Counted from the first letter of the stretch, positions 33,187 through 42,461 are shown. The stretch: DNA of 49,195 nt from Lysobacteraceae bacterium (GCA_028866435.1 JAGWIC010000001.1:1-49195), one strand, 5' to 3'. Made by a program: numbers and translations. Notes: generated by a model from the sequence alone, not told the origin.

Positions 33187-35349
33187 TTATTGTGCGGTCA
33201 GGGTGATGTCGTCCAGCACGAACGACGTCTGCAGGGAGCTGTCCTCGGTGCCGGTGAACTTGATCGTCACGGTCTTGCCGGCATACGCGGCGAGGTTGCT
33301 GGTATGCACCGTGTAACCGCTGGCCTGGTTGAGGTTCGAGTACGTCGCCAGCGTCTGCAGCACGGTGCCGCTGCTGCTCAGCACCTGCACGGTCAGCTTG
33401 TCGTAGGCCGTCGAGGTGGTTGTTTCGGCGGTATCGATATGCAGGTAGTAGGACAGGGTCACCGTGCTCTTGCCGCTGGGGATGGCCACCGACTGCGACA
33501 CCGTGTCGGTGTGGGTGGTGCCGTAGCCGTCCAGCCAGGCGAACCAGGAGCCGCTGTGGGCGGTTTCACCCGAGCAGCCGCTGTTGCTGCACAGCGTGCC
33601 GGAGCTCATCGACCACGGCGAGGCCGCGCCGCTCTCGAAGCCGGTGTTGCCGAGCAGCTGCGAGGCGGTGCCGCTGGAAACCGTCACCGAGGCTGTCTTG
33701 GAGCTGGTCTTGCCGCTGACGCTGTCGGTCACCGTCTCGGTCACGTTGTAGGTGCCGGCGGCCGCATAGGTGTGGCTGGGGTTGGTGGCGGTCGAGCTGC
33801 TGCCGTCGCCGAAGGTCCACGCGTGCGACGAGATGCTGCCGCCGCTGTCGGTGGAGGTGTCGGTGAAGTTGGCGGTCAGGCCGCTGATCGTGTCGGTGAA
33901 GCTGGCCACCGGCGTGCCGCCGCTGCTGGCCACCGTCACCGAAGCCGTGCTGGAGCTGGTCTGGCCGCTGGCGCTGTCGGTCACCGTCTCGGTCACGCTG
34001 TAGGTGCCGGCGGCCGCATAGGTGTGGCTGGGGTTGGTGGCGGTCGAGCTGCTGCCGTCGCCGAAGGTCCATGCGTGCGACGAGATGCTGCCGCCGCTGT
34101 CGGTGGAGGTGTCGGTGAAGTTGGCGGTCAGGCCGCTGACGGTGTCGGTGAAGCTGGCCGTAGGCGTGCCGCCGCTGCTGCTACCGCCGACGATCGGGTG
34201 CGCGATGTCGCACTCGTTGGTGTCGTTGGACCAGGTCGACTGCATGGCATAGGTGCCGTTGCCCATCACCACGTTCTGGGTGGCGCCCTGGCCGGAGGTG
34301 ATCCAGGCGCATTCGTCACCGTTTTCCTGGCCGTTGTAGGTCGTGTTGCCGGTGTGGTTGGTCCAGCCGCCTGCGGGGTTCTGGTCGGTCACCGTCTCGG
34401 CGTACTCGTGGCCGTTGACGATCGAGAAACCGTCCAGGTTGCCCTGTGCGCCGGAGTTGACCGAGTTGGCGCCGCAGCTGGAGCCCATGTCGTAGACGTA
34501 AGGCATGTTGGTGAAGGCGACGTCACCGACGGGCGAGCTGACGTTCTGGTCGCCGTTCCAGTCGTGCCAGGCGCAGAAGGTGCCGCTGGAGGTGTTGAAG
34601 CCGTCCGGATGCGTGCCGGTCGGCGACAGGATGATGTACTGCACGTAGCGGTTGGACGCGGCGGTGGTGTTGCCGAAGTGCTGCGCCGCCTTGACCGCCT
34701 CCTGCGCGAGCTGCGCGCCGGTGGCCTGCGATGGCGACGCCACCGAGTTGTCGTACCAGATGTTGACGAAGGCGCCGCCGGTCGGATAGCCGATGGTCGG
34801 TGCGCCGCTGGGGCAGAAGGTGGCGCCGTTGGATACCAGGGGACCGTCGCAGTACTGCGTCATCACGCCCGACCACAGTTCGCCGCCGGTACCCAGGCCC
34901 TTGAACAGGTTTTCCAGGTAGGGCACAGCGCCGACCGGGTCGTTGGACAGGGTCATGTTGCCGTTGGCGTCGGTGCCGGCCGTGCCCCACTGGTTGCCGT
35001 AGACGACGATGTAGACCTTCGGGGTGCCGCTAGTGACGCCGATGCCGTCGACACCGCCGCCGTAGCTGAGCGTCTCGGTGCCGGTGGCGGCCGTGGCGGT
35101 GGAGGTCGCGTGCAGGGCCTCGTACTGCTTCATCCGGCTGTGGGCTTCCCTGGTCGGAAACACGCCGTGGCGGTAGGGATGGCCATAGGCCGGCGAATAG
35201 GGGTTGTTCGTCGTTGGGTTGCTTGCCGCCGCCGCCGGCGCGGCGCCGTTCTGCGCGGACGCGGGATTGGCGGTCACCGGATTGGCGGCCGCGACGATCG
35301 CGACACCCGCCGCGATGGCCCATGATTTCAATCGAAAATTGCCTGGCAT
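33187..35349 (-). CDS. Secreted HEYAE protein with two PKD domains and C-terminal jelly-roll domain (paralogue 2)
   Basis: An exported protein of 720 residues. ATG 35349 is chosen because GGGAG is six bases upstream; an earlier in-frame start at 35379 lacks this. After the signal peptide (ends PVTA) comes a Thr/Ala/Asn-rich linker, then the same domain as paralogue 1 with [20 protein letters not shown] (His314, Glu315, Glu318). Two nearly identical PKD domains follow (about 395-475 and 480-560; each with [20 protein letters not shown]), then a beta-sandwich domain (about 570-720, [18 protein letters not shown] to [11 protein letters not shown]) like those that bind carbohydrate or aid secretion. 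The modules fit an extracellular enzyme acting on polymers, probably exported by type II secretion. Activity unknown. Confidence 0.87.
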   Translation of the reverse strand: MPGNFRLKSWAIAAGVAIVAAANPVTANPASAQNGAAPAAAASNPTTNNPYSPAYGHPYRHGVFPTREAHSRMKQYEALHATSTATAATGTETLSYGGGVDGIGVTSGTPKVYIVVYGNQWGTAGTDANGNMTLSNDPVGAVPYLENLFKGLGTGGELWSGVMTQYCDGPLVSNGATFCPSGAPTIGYPTGGAFVNIWYDNSVASPSQATGAQLAQEAVKAAQHFGNTTAASNRYVQYIILSPTGTHPDGFNTSSGTFCAWHDWNGDQNVSSPVGDVAFTNMPYVYDMGSSCGANSVNSGAQGNLDGFSIVNGHEYAETVTDQNPAGGWTNHTGNTTYNGQENGDECAWITSGQGATQNVVMGNGTYAMQSTWSNDTNECDIAHPIVGGSSSGGTPTASFTDTVSGLTANFTDTSTDSGGSISSHAWTFGDGSSSTATNPSHTYAAAGTYSVTETVTDSASGQTSSSTASVTVASSGGTPVASFTDTISGLTANFTDTSTDSGGSISSHAWTFGDGSSSTATNPSHTYAAAGTYNVTETVTDSVSGKTSSKTASVTVSSGTASQLLGNTGFESGAASPWSMSSGTLCSNSGCSGETAHSGSWFAWLDGYGTTHTDTVSQSVAIPSGKSTVTLSYYLHIDTAETTTSTAYDKLTVQVLSSSGTVLQTLATYSNLNQASGYTVHTSNLAAYAGKTVTIKFTGTEDSSLQTSFVLDDITLTAQ
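33691..34194. repeat. Tandem 252-base repeat encoding two PKD domains
   Basis: Two adjacent units with an offset of exactly 252 bases (84 codons) differ at only a handful of positions. They encode the PKD domains of paralogue 2. The high identity points to a recent in-gene duplication or gene conversion. Boundaries are approximate. Confidence 0.8.
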
Positions 35350-36116
35350 GTCGAACTCCCGAAGTTTTCTTGAGGACAAACGAGCCCTATGGGGACCGTG
35401 TGGCCCTCATGCATGGAGTGCCGTGGATAACCGTGGCACAAGGTATTGTTCGTGGATTGCCCCGCGATCCCGGATCCGGTACTCAACCCACCCCCGGTTT
35501 TCCCTCGGGGCCGAGCACGGAACGCAAGTGGTCTTGCGGCGTAACAATGGGATCAATCGCCAACCTCCCAATTGGCGAATGGAGCGAAGGTATTGGTTGC
35601 CGCTGAAACCAGTCAATAGGACTTTTTCAAGTGCCCGGTGATCGCCATCACATGCACGGTTAATTACGTTTTCTGGCTGCGTCGAAAATATCTTCATGCC
35701 ACGCGAGGCCGCGACGGGCCGGAGCGATGGCCTTCGATTCTTCGTTCCGTCCGGCGGGGGATCGACGCAACTTCAATTTCTTTATCAGGTAGTTGCATTA
35801 ACAAGCGGGTTGCCATCCCGGTATTTCCGCCGGGCCGAAACGGAGGCGCAGACTTGTTCGCTCGCCATCGAAATATTTTGCGCGAAAACGCAATTAATTG
35901 AGTTTGGAACGATATTAATCCGGACGTATCGCGAAATATGTTGCGCGGCTATTGGATGGGTTATCGCCGCGGCCAACCGGAAAACCGCGGGAGTCGATCT
36001 ATCGGGTTTATTTTCGATTCAGTCGACTGCTGCCGCGCCGCGCAGCAAGGCCAGGCCAGCGTCCGAGCAAGCGGCCGCCGGTTCATTCCTCACCGGTGGC
36101 ATGCGACCATGCGTGG
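35350..36116. other. 767-base AT-richer gap upstream of two divergent genes
   Basis: No convincing gene. This is the most AT-rich part of the window, for example around 35640-35700 and 35860-35960 (GAAATATTTTGCGCG, GCAATTAATTGAG). It must contain promoters for the PKD-domain gene (minus) and perhaps the flavoprotein (plus). Open frames in it have no recognisable motifs. Confidence 0.4.
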
Positions 36117-37361
36117 ATGAACCGGACGCGTCCCCATCGCCTGGCAGTCATCGGCGGCGGTCCGGCAGGGCTGATGGCGGCCGAGGCCGCGTGCGCGGCG
36201 GGCGTGGCGGTCGAGCTGTACGAGGCGAAGGGTTCGGTCGGGCGGAAATTCCTGCTGGCCGGCAAGGGCGGCCTCAACCTCACCCACAGCGAGCCGCGCG
36301 CGCGTTTCGTCGAACGCTATGGTGCGCGTCAGGCCGACGTCGGGACCTGGCTGGACGCCTTCGACGCGGACGCGCTGCGCGACTGGGCCAGCGGGCTCGG
36401 CGTGGCGACCTTCGCCGGCAGCTCGGGCCGGGTGTTCCCGGCCGACCTGAAGGCGGCGCCGCTGCTGCGCCGCTGGCTGCACCGCCTGCGCGAATCGGGC
36501 GTGGCCCTGCACATGCACCATCGCTGGCTGGGCTGGAGCGGTGACGCGCTGCGCTTCGCCACGCCGCAGGGCGAACGCACGGTGGCGGCCGCTGCTGCGG
36601 TCCTCGCGCTCGGCGGTGCCAGCTGGCCGCAGCTGGGTTCCGATGGCGCCTGGGTGGCGCCGCTCGGTGCGGCCGGCGTCGACATCGCGCCGCTGCAGCC
36701 GGCGAACTGCGGTTTCGAGGTGGCGTGGAGCGGGCATCTTTCCAGCCGCTTCGCCGGTGCGCCGTTGAAGCCGGTGGTGGCGCACTGGCTCGACCGCGAT
36801 GGCGTGGCCCATGCGAGGCAGGGCGAATTCGTGCTCAGCGAATACGGCGTCGAGGGCAGCCTGATCTACGCGATCGGCGCCGAGCTGCGCGAGCAGATCC
36901 GCGAACGCGGCACGGCCACCTTGCGGCTGGACCTGGTGCCCGGTCGCGACGAAGCGGCACTCGCCGGGCGCCTGGCCGCGCCGCGCGGCAAGCACAGCAT
37001 CGGCGACTGGCTGCGCCGTCGCGCGGGGCTGGACCACGCGAAGTGCGCGCTGGTGTTCGAACTCACCGACAAGGCCACGCTGGCCGATCCGGCCGCGCTG
37101 GCCGGCCGGCTCAAAGCCCTGCCGCTGGTCTTGCGCGCGCCGCGACCGCTCGCCGAGGCGATCAGCACCGCCGGCGGCGTGCGGCTCGAGGCGCTGGACC
37201 GGCAGCTGATGCTGCGCGAACATCCCGGCCTGTTCTGTGCCGGCGAGATGCTGGACTGGGAGGCGCCGACCGGTGGCTACCTGCTGACTGCCAGTTTCGC
37301 CAGCGGCCTGCTGGCCGGGCGCGGCGCGGCGCAGTGGCTGCTGGCCGATGCCCGCGGGTGA
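36117..37361 (+). CDS. BaiN/HI0933-type flavoprotein (NAD(P)/FAD-dependent oxidoreductase)
   Basis: A cytoplasmic FAD protein of 414 residues of the HI0933/BaiN group (TIGR03862-like branch). The FAD-binding GGGPAGLMAAEAA fingerprint is at about 13-25, followed by EAKGSVGRKFLLAGKGGLNLTHSE, which is the family signature, and at the end AGGVRLEALDRQLML...GLFCAGEMLDWEAPTGGYLLT (two parts). The reaction is unknown for most members; some reduce double bonds. The ATG has only a weak SD; a GTG seven codons upstream (36096) is possible. It is convergent with the glutaminyl cyclase gene. Confidence 0.88.
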   Translation: MNRTRPHRLAVIGGGPAGLMAAEAACAAGVAVELYEAKGSVGRKFLLAGKGGLNLTHSEPRARFVERYGARQADVGTWLDAFDADALRDWASGLGVATFAGSSGRVFPADLKAAPLLRRWLHRLRESGVALHMHHRWLGWSGDALRFATPQGERTVAAAAAVLALGGASWPQLGSDGAWVAPLGAAGVDIAPLQPANCGFEVAWSGHLSSRFAGAPLKPVVAHWLDRDGVAHARQGEFVLSEYGVEGSLIYAIGAELREQIRERGTATLRLDLVPGRDEAALAGRLAAPRGKHSIGDWLRRRAGLDHAKCALVFELTDKATLADPAALAGRLKALPLVLRAPRPLAEAISTAGGVRLEALDRQLMLREHPGLFCAGEMLDWEAPTGGYLLTASFASGLLAGRGAAQWLLADARG

Positions 37362-37466
37362 TCGCCCGTGCGACCGTGCCGCCGAGATGAAATGCGGCGC
37401 GTAGCGCAGCGCCGACGGAAGGCTGTTCCCGCGCGGGTCGAGTCGCGTGGACAAGCCAATCCGGCG

Positions 37467-38228
37467 CTACGGCTTTTTGACTAGCCTGATCTCGAACAGC
37501 TTCGGCCAGCACTTGCCGGTGACGAACAGGCGGTCGCGCGCGGCGTCGTAGGCGATGCCGTTCAGCACGTCGTCGCTGGGTACGGGCAGGCGGCTGACGT
37601 CCAGCAGGCCGCTCAGATCGATCCATCCGACCACGTGGCCGGTGGTCGGGTCGATGCGGGCGATGCGGTTGGTCAGCCAGATGTTGGCGTAGATCTGGCC
37701 CTTGACCCATTCCAGCTCGTTGAGGTTGGTCACCGGGACGCCGTTGGCCTCGACCATGATGCTGCCGGTCGCCTTCAGCGTGTCCGGATCGAGGATGCGC
37801 AGCACCGACGAGCCATCGCTCATGTAGAGGTGCTTGCTGTCGCGGGTCAGCGCCCAGCCCTCGCCGGGGTAGCTGAAGGTGTGCTGCAGCTTGAAGCTGG
37901 CGAGGTCGTAGACGAAGCCGGTCTCGCTCTTCCAGGTGAGCTGCACCAGGCGGCCCTTCCAGTCGACGATGCCCTCGCCGAAATAGCGTGCCGGCAGGTC
38001 GTGACTTTGCAGCACCTTGCCGGTCGCCAACTGCACCTTGCGTACGGTCGACCGGCCTTGTTCGCCGGTGCTCTCGTACAGGTAGCCGTCCTTGTAGAAC
38101 AGCCCCTCGGTGTAGGCCGAGGTGTCGTGCGGGTAGACGTGCACGATCTTGTAGCCGTAGACCGGGATGGCGGCCGGGCAGGCGGTGGCGGCGAGCAGCA
38201 AGGCGAGGGCGATGATCAGGCGGCGCAT
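37467..38228 (-). CDS. Glutaminyl-peptide cyclotransferase (propeller type)
   Basis: An exported enzyme of 253 residues that turns an N-terminal glutamine into pyroglutamate. It belongs to the five-bladed beta-propeller (plant/bacterial) type: after a signal peptide ending near CPAAI come VYGYKIVHVYPHDTSAYTEGL, FGEGIVDWKGRLVQLTWKS, LNELEWVKGQIYANIWLTN and VLNGIAYDAARDRLFVTGK, with the Glu, Trp and Asn residues of the active-site region in place. Pyroglutamate formation protects secreted proteins from aminopeptidases, which fits with the secretory enzymes nearby. No clear SD is visible. It lies 44 bases after dbpA on the same strand. Confidence 0.9.
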   Translation of the reverse strand: MRRLIIALALLLAATACPAAIPVYGYKIVHVYPHDTSAYTEGLFYKDGYLYESTGEQGRSTVRKVQLATGKVLQSHDLPARYFGEGIVDWKGRLVQLTWKSETGFVYDLASFKLQHTFSYPGEGWALTRDSKHLYMSDGSSVLRILDPDTLKATGSIMVEANGVPVTNLNELEWVKGQIYANIWLTNRIARIDPTTGHVVGWIDLSGLLDVSRLPVPSDDVLNGIAYDAARDRLFVTGKCWPKLFEIRLVKKP

Positions 38229-38272
38229 GCGGATACCAGGTGGCGGTGTCGGGGAAGGCGATCGGGTCGGCG

Positions 38273-39652
38273 TCAGCCCAGCGGGCGGACGCGGAAATTG
38301 CGGCCCTTGATCCGGCCGGCGCGCAGGCGTTCCAGCGCCTTGTTCGCCTGCGCGCGGCCGATCGCGACATAGGCGCGGGTGGCGAACACGTCGATCTTGC
38401 CGATGTCGGTGGCCGCCAGGCCGGCGTCGCCGGTGAGCGCGCCGAGGATGTCGCCGGGGCGCAGCTTGTCCTGCCGGCCGGCGTCGATCACCAGGGTTTT
38501 CATCGGCGCCAGGTTGAGCGTCTTGCCGCGCGGCGGCGCGATCTTCAGCTGCCGCCAGGCCAGCGCCATGCCGAGCATCTGTTCGATATTGGCCGCCTTG
38601 GGCCGCTCGCGCGGCGTGCACAGGGTGATCGCCAGGCCCGACTCGCCGGCACGTCCGGTGCGGCCGATGCGGTGGGTGTGGGTGTCGGGGTCGTGCGCGA
38701 TGTCGTAGCTGACCACCAGCGGCAGCGCCGCGATGTCCAGCCCGCGCGCGGCCACGTCGGTGGCGACCAGCACCGCGCAGCTGCGGTTGGCGAAGCGCAC
38801 CAGCACCTCGTCGCGGTCACGCTGCTCCATGTCGCCATGCAGCGCGAGTGCGGAGAAGCCGCGGCGGTCCAGTTCCTGCGCCACCGCATCCACTTCGCGG
38901 CGCATATTGCAGAATACCAGCGCGTGCTGGCCCTTTTCGCCGCCGAGCAGTTGCGCCAGGGCGTCCGGCTTGCTGGCCTGTTCCACCTCGATGAACTGCT
39001 GCTCGATCGCCGGCCGCTGCTCTGCCGGCGCATCCACGGTGACCACGACCGGGTCCTTCTGCACACGCCGGCTGACGGCGCGGATCTCCTCCGGGTAGGT
39101 GGCGGAGAACAGCAGGGTCTGGTGGTGCTTGGCGATGCGCCCGATGATGTCGTCGATCGCCTCGGTGAAGCCCATGTCGAGCATGCGGTCGGCCTCGTCC
39201 AGCACCAGCACCTTGATGCCGCCGCCATGCAGGCTTTCGCGCTTCAGGTGTTCCTGCACCCGGCCGGGGGTGCCGACCACGATGTGCGGGTCGTGCGCCA
39301 GCGAGGCCAGTTGCGGACCCAGCGGCATGCCGCCGCACAGGGTCAGCAGCTTCACGTTGGGGATGTTCGCGGCGAGCTTGCGGATCGCCTTGCTGACCTG
39401 GTCGGCCAGCTCGCGGGTCGGGCACAGCACCAGCACCTGCAGCCGGATCGTGTCGACGTCGAGCGCCTGCAACAGGCCCAGGCCGAACGCGGCGGTCTTG
39501 CCGCTGCCGGTCTGCGCCTGGGCGATCACGTCGCGCCCTTCCAGCATCGGCGGCAGGCTCTGTGCCTGCACCGGCGTCATCCCGGCGTAACCGAGCGTGT
39601 CGAGGCTGGCGAGCAGGGCGGGTTTGAGCGGTAGGGTGCTGAAGGAAGTCAT
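38273..39652 (-). CDS. dbpA: ATP-dependent RNA helicase DbpA
   Basis: A DEAD-box helicase of 459 residues. AQTGSGKT (46-53), PTREL, DEAD (152-155), SAT, and HRIGRTGR are in order. The C-terminal 75 residues (KTLVIDAGRQDKLRPGDILG to RNFRVRPLG) form the DbpA-type RNA-binding domain that targets hairpin 92 of 23S rRNA, so the role is in late 50S assembly. The length is typical (E. coli 457). It is divergent from folB, with the two starts about 100 bases apart. Confidence 0.95.
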   Translation of the reverse strand: MTSFSTLPLKPALLASLDTLGYAGMTPVQAQSLPPMLEGRDVIAQAQTGSGKTAAFGLGLLQALDVDTIRLQVLVLCPTRELADQVSKAIRKLAANIPNVKLLTLCGGMPLGPQLASLAHDPHIVVGTPGRVQEHLKRESLHGGGIKVLVLDEADRMLDMGFTEAIDDIIGRIAKHHQTLLFSATYPEEIRAVSRRVQKDPVVVTVDAPAEQRPAIEQQFIEVEQASKPDALAQLLGGEKGQHALVFCNMRREVDAVAQELDRRGFSALALHGDMEQRDRDEVLVRFANRSCAVLVATDVAARGLDIAALPLVVSYDIAHDPDTHTHRIGRTGRAGESGLAITLCTPRERPKAANIEQMLGMALAWRQLKIAPPRGKTLNLAPMKTLVIDAGRQDKLRPGDILGALTGDAGLAATDIGKIDVFATRAYVAIGRAQANKALERLRAGRIKGRNFRVRPLG

Positions 39653-39751
39653 GCGCACATGATCGCATGGGCGCCGGCCGCCCACGCGGCGGCTTGCATC
39701 CGGGCGCCGCCTCGCCGACCCTGTACGGCTACCGACCCCGTGAACATCGCC

Positions 39752-40111
39752 ATGGATACCGTTTTCATCGAAGACCTGCGCATCGATACCGTCATCGGCA
39801 TCTACGACTGGGAGCGCCGGGTGCGGCAGACGCTGTCGTTCGACATCGAGATGGCGTTCGACAACACCGTGCCGGCGGCCAGCGACGACATCGCGCACAC
39901 CTTGAATTACAAGGACGTCTCCAAGCGGCTGATCGACTACGTGGGTGGCTCCAGCTTCGGCCTGGTGGAAACCCTGGCCGAGCGCTGCGCGGCGATCATC
40001 CGCGAGGAGTTCGGCGTGGCCTGGGTGAGGCTGAAGCTGTCCAAGCCCGGCGCGGTGCGCGGCGCCAAGGCGGTCGGCGTGTGCATCGAGCGCGGCCGCC
40101 GGATCGGTTGA
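39752..40111 (+). CDS. folB: Dihydroneopterin aldolase FolB
   Basis: A cytoplasmic folate-pathway enzyme of 119 residues that cleaves 7,8-dihydroneopterin to 6-hydroxymethyl-dihydropterin and glycolaldehyde. MDTVFIEDLRIDTVIGIYDWER gives the conserved N-terminal strand and Glu, and LVETLAERCAAIIREEF and LKLSKPGAVRGAKAVGV carry the active-site Glu and Lys regions. An in-frame GTG four codons upstream (39740) is an alternative start; no strong SD is seen. The stop TGA overlaps the ATG of folK by one base, so the two are coupled. Confidence 0.93.
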   Translation: MDTVFIEDLRIDTVIGIYDWERRVRQTLSFDIEMAFDNTVPAASDDIAHTLNYKDVSKRLIDYVGGSSFGLVETLAERCAAIIREEFGVAWVRLKLSKPGAVRGAKAVGVCIERGRRIG

Positions 40112-40599
40112 TGGCGCGCGTCTACCTCAGCCTGGGCTCCAACCTCGAACCGCACCGCTACCTGCGCGCCGCGCTGGCCGAGTTGCGCACGCGCTTCGGT
40201 GCGATCGACGTATCGCCGGCGTACCGCAGCAAGTCGGTGGGCTTCGACGGCGCGGACTTCGTCAACCTGGCGGTGGGGCTGGACACCGGGCTGTCGCCCG
40301 CGGCGCTGAACGACTGGCTGCATGCGCTGGAGGACCGCCACGGCCGCCGCCGCGACCAGCCGCGCTACGCGGACCGCACGCTGGACCTCGACATCGTGTT
40401 CTACGACGCGCTGGTACTGGATGGCCCCGGCCACCTGCAGATTCCACGCAAGGAGTTGCGGCACGCGTTCGTGCTGCGGCCGATCGCGGACATCGCGCCG
40501 GCGTTCCGCCATCCGCTCAGCGGGCTGAGCATGGCCGAGCTGTGGGCGGCGTTCCCGGTGGGGCATGAGCCGCTGCAGGTCGAAACGCTGCCGGATTGA
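40111..40599 (+). CDS. folK: HPPK, 2-amino-4-hydroxy-6-hydroxymethyldihydropteridine pyrophosphokinase
   Basis: A cytoplasmic enzyme of 162 residues that transfers pyrophosphate from ATP to the FolB product. YLSLGSNLEPHRYLRAAL, VSPAYRSKSVGF, FVNLAVGLDT, ALEDRHGRRRDQPRYADRTLDLDIVFYD (two parts) and IPRKELRHAFVLRPIADIAP are in the usual order; the two magnesium-binding aspartates lie in LDLDI. Length is normal. Directly follows folB. Confidence 0.95.
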   Translation: MARVYLSLGSNLEPHRYLRAALAELRTRFGAIDVSPAYRSKSVGFDGADFVNLAVGLDTGLSPAALNDWLHALEDRHGRRRDQPRYADRTLDLDIVFYDALVLDGPGHLQIPRKELRHAFVLRPIADIAPAFRHPLSGLSMAELWAAFPVGHEPLQVETLPD

Positions 40600-40676
40600 A
40601 CCAGGCGCACTGTCGCCCGCGCGCGGCGGATGCTAGAAAGAACGCTCACGATCCACGGACGAAGGGGGAGACACGC

Positions 40677-41537
40677 ATGGCCGGTAAATTCGCACGCAGT
40701 TGGGCATTGATGAAGGCGAGCGCGGCGGTGCTGCGTTCGGACAAGTCGCTGCTGGTGTTTCCGCTGTTGTCGGGCCTGTGCACGCTGCTGGTGGCGGCCA
40801 GTTTCCTGATCCCGGTGGGGGTGATGGTGATCGGCAACGGGCACGCGGGCCAGGCATTCGACCGGGGCATGTCCGCGGGTGCCTACCTGCTGATGTTCGG
40901 CTTCTATCTGGTGCAGTACTTCGTGATCGTGTTCTTCCAGACCGCGCTGACCGGCGTGGCGCTGATGCACCTGCGCGGCGAGCCGACCAGCGTGGGTGCC
41001 GGCTTCGCGCTGGCCCGGGCGAGGCTGCCGCAGATCCTCGGCTACGCGCTGATCGCCGCCACCGTCGGCCTGCTGCTGCGGATGATCCAGGAGCGGCTCG
41101 GCCTGATCGGCCGGCTGGTGGTCGGCTTCATCGGCCTGGCCTGGACCGTGGCCACCTTCCTGGTGGTGCCGGTGCTGGCCAGCGAGGGCGTGGGCCCGGT
41201 CGATGCGGTGCGGCGCAGCGTGGAGCTGCTCAAGCGCAGCTGGGGCGAGAACCTGATCGGCAACGGTGGCCTCGGCGTGGTGTTCGGCCTGCTGATGGTG
41301 CTGGCGGTGCTGTTCGGCGCGGTGCTGATCGGGGGCGCGGTCGCGCTGCATTCGGCCGCGGCGATCGTGCTGGCGGCGGTCGTGGTGGTGCTGGGGCTGA
41401 CCCTGCTCGGCCTGGTGCAGGCCTCGCTGCAGGGCATCTACTCGGCCGCGCTGTACCGCTACGCGGAAGCGGGCGAGGCCAGCGTCGGCTTCGACCAGGC
41501 GCTGCTGCAGCAGGCCTTCGCGCCGAAGCAGAAGTGA
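40677..41537 (+). CDS. DUF6159-like multi-pass membrane protein
   Basis: An inner-membrane protein of 286 residues with about six hydrophobic segments (for example LCTLLVAASFLIPVGVMVI, AYLLMFGFYLVQYFVIVFF, FIGLAWTVATFLVVPVLA, VFGLLMVLAVLFGAVLIGG). FARSWALMKASAAVLRSDKSLLVFPLLS at the start (in two parts) and RRSVELLKRSWGENLIGN are features of the DUF6159 family, of unknown function. A strong GGGGGAG precedes the ATG. It may be cotranscribed with folBK but a functional link is not evident. Confidence 0.8.
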   Translation: MAGKFARSWALMKASAAVLRSDKSLLVFPLLSGLCTLLVAASFLIPVGVMVIGNGHAGQAFDRGMSAGAYLLMFGFYLVQYFVIVFFQTALTGVALMHLRGEPTSVGAGFALARARLPQILGYALIAATVGLLLRMIQERLGLIGRLVVGFIGLAWTVATFLVVPVLASEGVGPVDAVRRSVELLKRSWGENLIGNGGLGVVFGLLMVLAVLFGAVLIGGAVALHSAAAIVLAAVVVVLGLTLLGLVQASLQGIYSAALYRYAEAGEASVGFDQALLQQAFAPKQK

Positions 41538-41564
41538 TGCCGGCGATGCGCCCTGCCGACATCC

Positions 41565-41642
41565 TGTAGGAGCCCGCGCGCTGGCGATGCTCTTGCTTTG
41601 GACGTCCAGAGCAGAAGCATCGCCCGCCAGCGGGCTCCTACA
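41565..41642. repeat. REP-like palindrome between convergent genes
   Basis: Arms of 27 bases, TGTAGGAGCCCGC...GGCGATGCT and its complement, enclose an inner TGGACGTCCA palindrome. The TGTAGGAGC motif is shared with the element at 45870. The right arm overlaps the last five bases of the pteridine-reductase-type gene. It may also act as a bidirectional terminator. Confidence 0.7.
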
Positions 41643-42384
41643 CTGACAGGGTGCGGCCGCCATCGATGCGGATGGTCTGGCCGGTGACGAAGGGTGCGTC
41701 GCGCAGCAGCCACAGCACCGCGCCGGCGACATCCTCCGGCGTGCCGGCGCGCGCCAGCGGCGTGCGCGCCAGCAGCGCCTGCCGGTCGTCGTACGGCTTG
41801 CCCTCGCCCGGCCACAGCACCGCGCCCGGGGCGACGCCGTTGACGCGCACGTCGGGGCCAAGCTCCAGCGCCAGCGAGCGGGTCATCGCGCCCAGCGCGG
41901 CCTTGGCCATGCAGTACACGGTGTGATGCGCCAGCGGCCGTTCGGCGTAGATGTCGAGCAGGTTGACGATGGCGCCGCACGCCTGGCGCAGCGCCGGGAT
42001 GGCCGCCTGGCAGAGGAAGAACGGCGCCTGTGCATTGGAGGCGAACAAGTCGTTCCACTGCGCCGGGGTCGCCGTGTCCAGCGGGGTCGGGTAAAACGCC
42101 GAGGCATTGTTGACCAGCGCATCCAGCCGCCCGTAGCGGGCCAGCACTTGCTCGACCATGGGCGGCAAGGTGGCCAGCTCGGCCAGCTCGGCCCGCAACA
42201 GCAGGGTGCTGCCGGCGCGCTGCCGCTCCAGCGCATCGGCCAGCGCGCGCGCCTCGTCCGCCGAGTGGCGATGGTGCAGGGCCAGGTCGTAGCCGGCCGC
42301 ATGCAGGGTTCGCGCGATCACGGCGCCGACGCGTCGACCGGCACCGGTGATCAGTGCGACGGGTCGCTCATGCTGTGGCTTCAT
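41638..42384 (-). CDS. Pteridine-reductase-type short-chain dehydrogenase (PTR1/FolM-like)
   Basis: A cytoplasmic NADPH-dependent SDR of 248 residues. The cofactor motif is TGAGRRVG, the TGxxxRxG form typical of pteridine reductases where most SDRs have a third glycine. NNAS, the active-site Tyr-Lys pair (YCMAK), and an Asp (NLLDIYAERPL) in place of the usual catalytic serine all support the PTR1/FolM group, which reduces dihydropterins or dihydrofolate. Proximity to folB and folK fits a pterin role. Convergent with the membrane protein gene. Confidence 0.88.
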   Translation of the reverse strand: MKPQHERPVALITGAGRRVGAVIARTLHAAGYDLALHHRHSADEARALADALERQRAGSTLLLRAELAELATLPPMVEQVLARYGRLDALVNNASAFYPTPLDTATPAQWNDLFASNAQAPFFLCQAAIPALRQACGAIVNLLDIYAERPLAHHTVYCMAKAALGAMTRSLALELGPDVRVNGVAPGAVLWPGEGKPYDDRQALLARTPLARAGTPEDVAGAVLWLLRDAPFVTGQTIRIDGGRTLSV

Positions 42385-42461
42385 CGGGGAGTTCCTGCGG
42401 CGATCCAGCCGCCAGCTTGCCGCAAAGGCTGGCGGGCGTCATCCGTCGCGGCAGCAGCCGG

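Noticed and set aside
33691..34194. CRISPR array
   Set aside because: The direct repeats are two adjacent 252-base coding units for PKD domains, with no short repeats and unique spacers. No CRISPR array was seen anywhere in the window.
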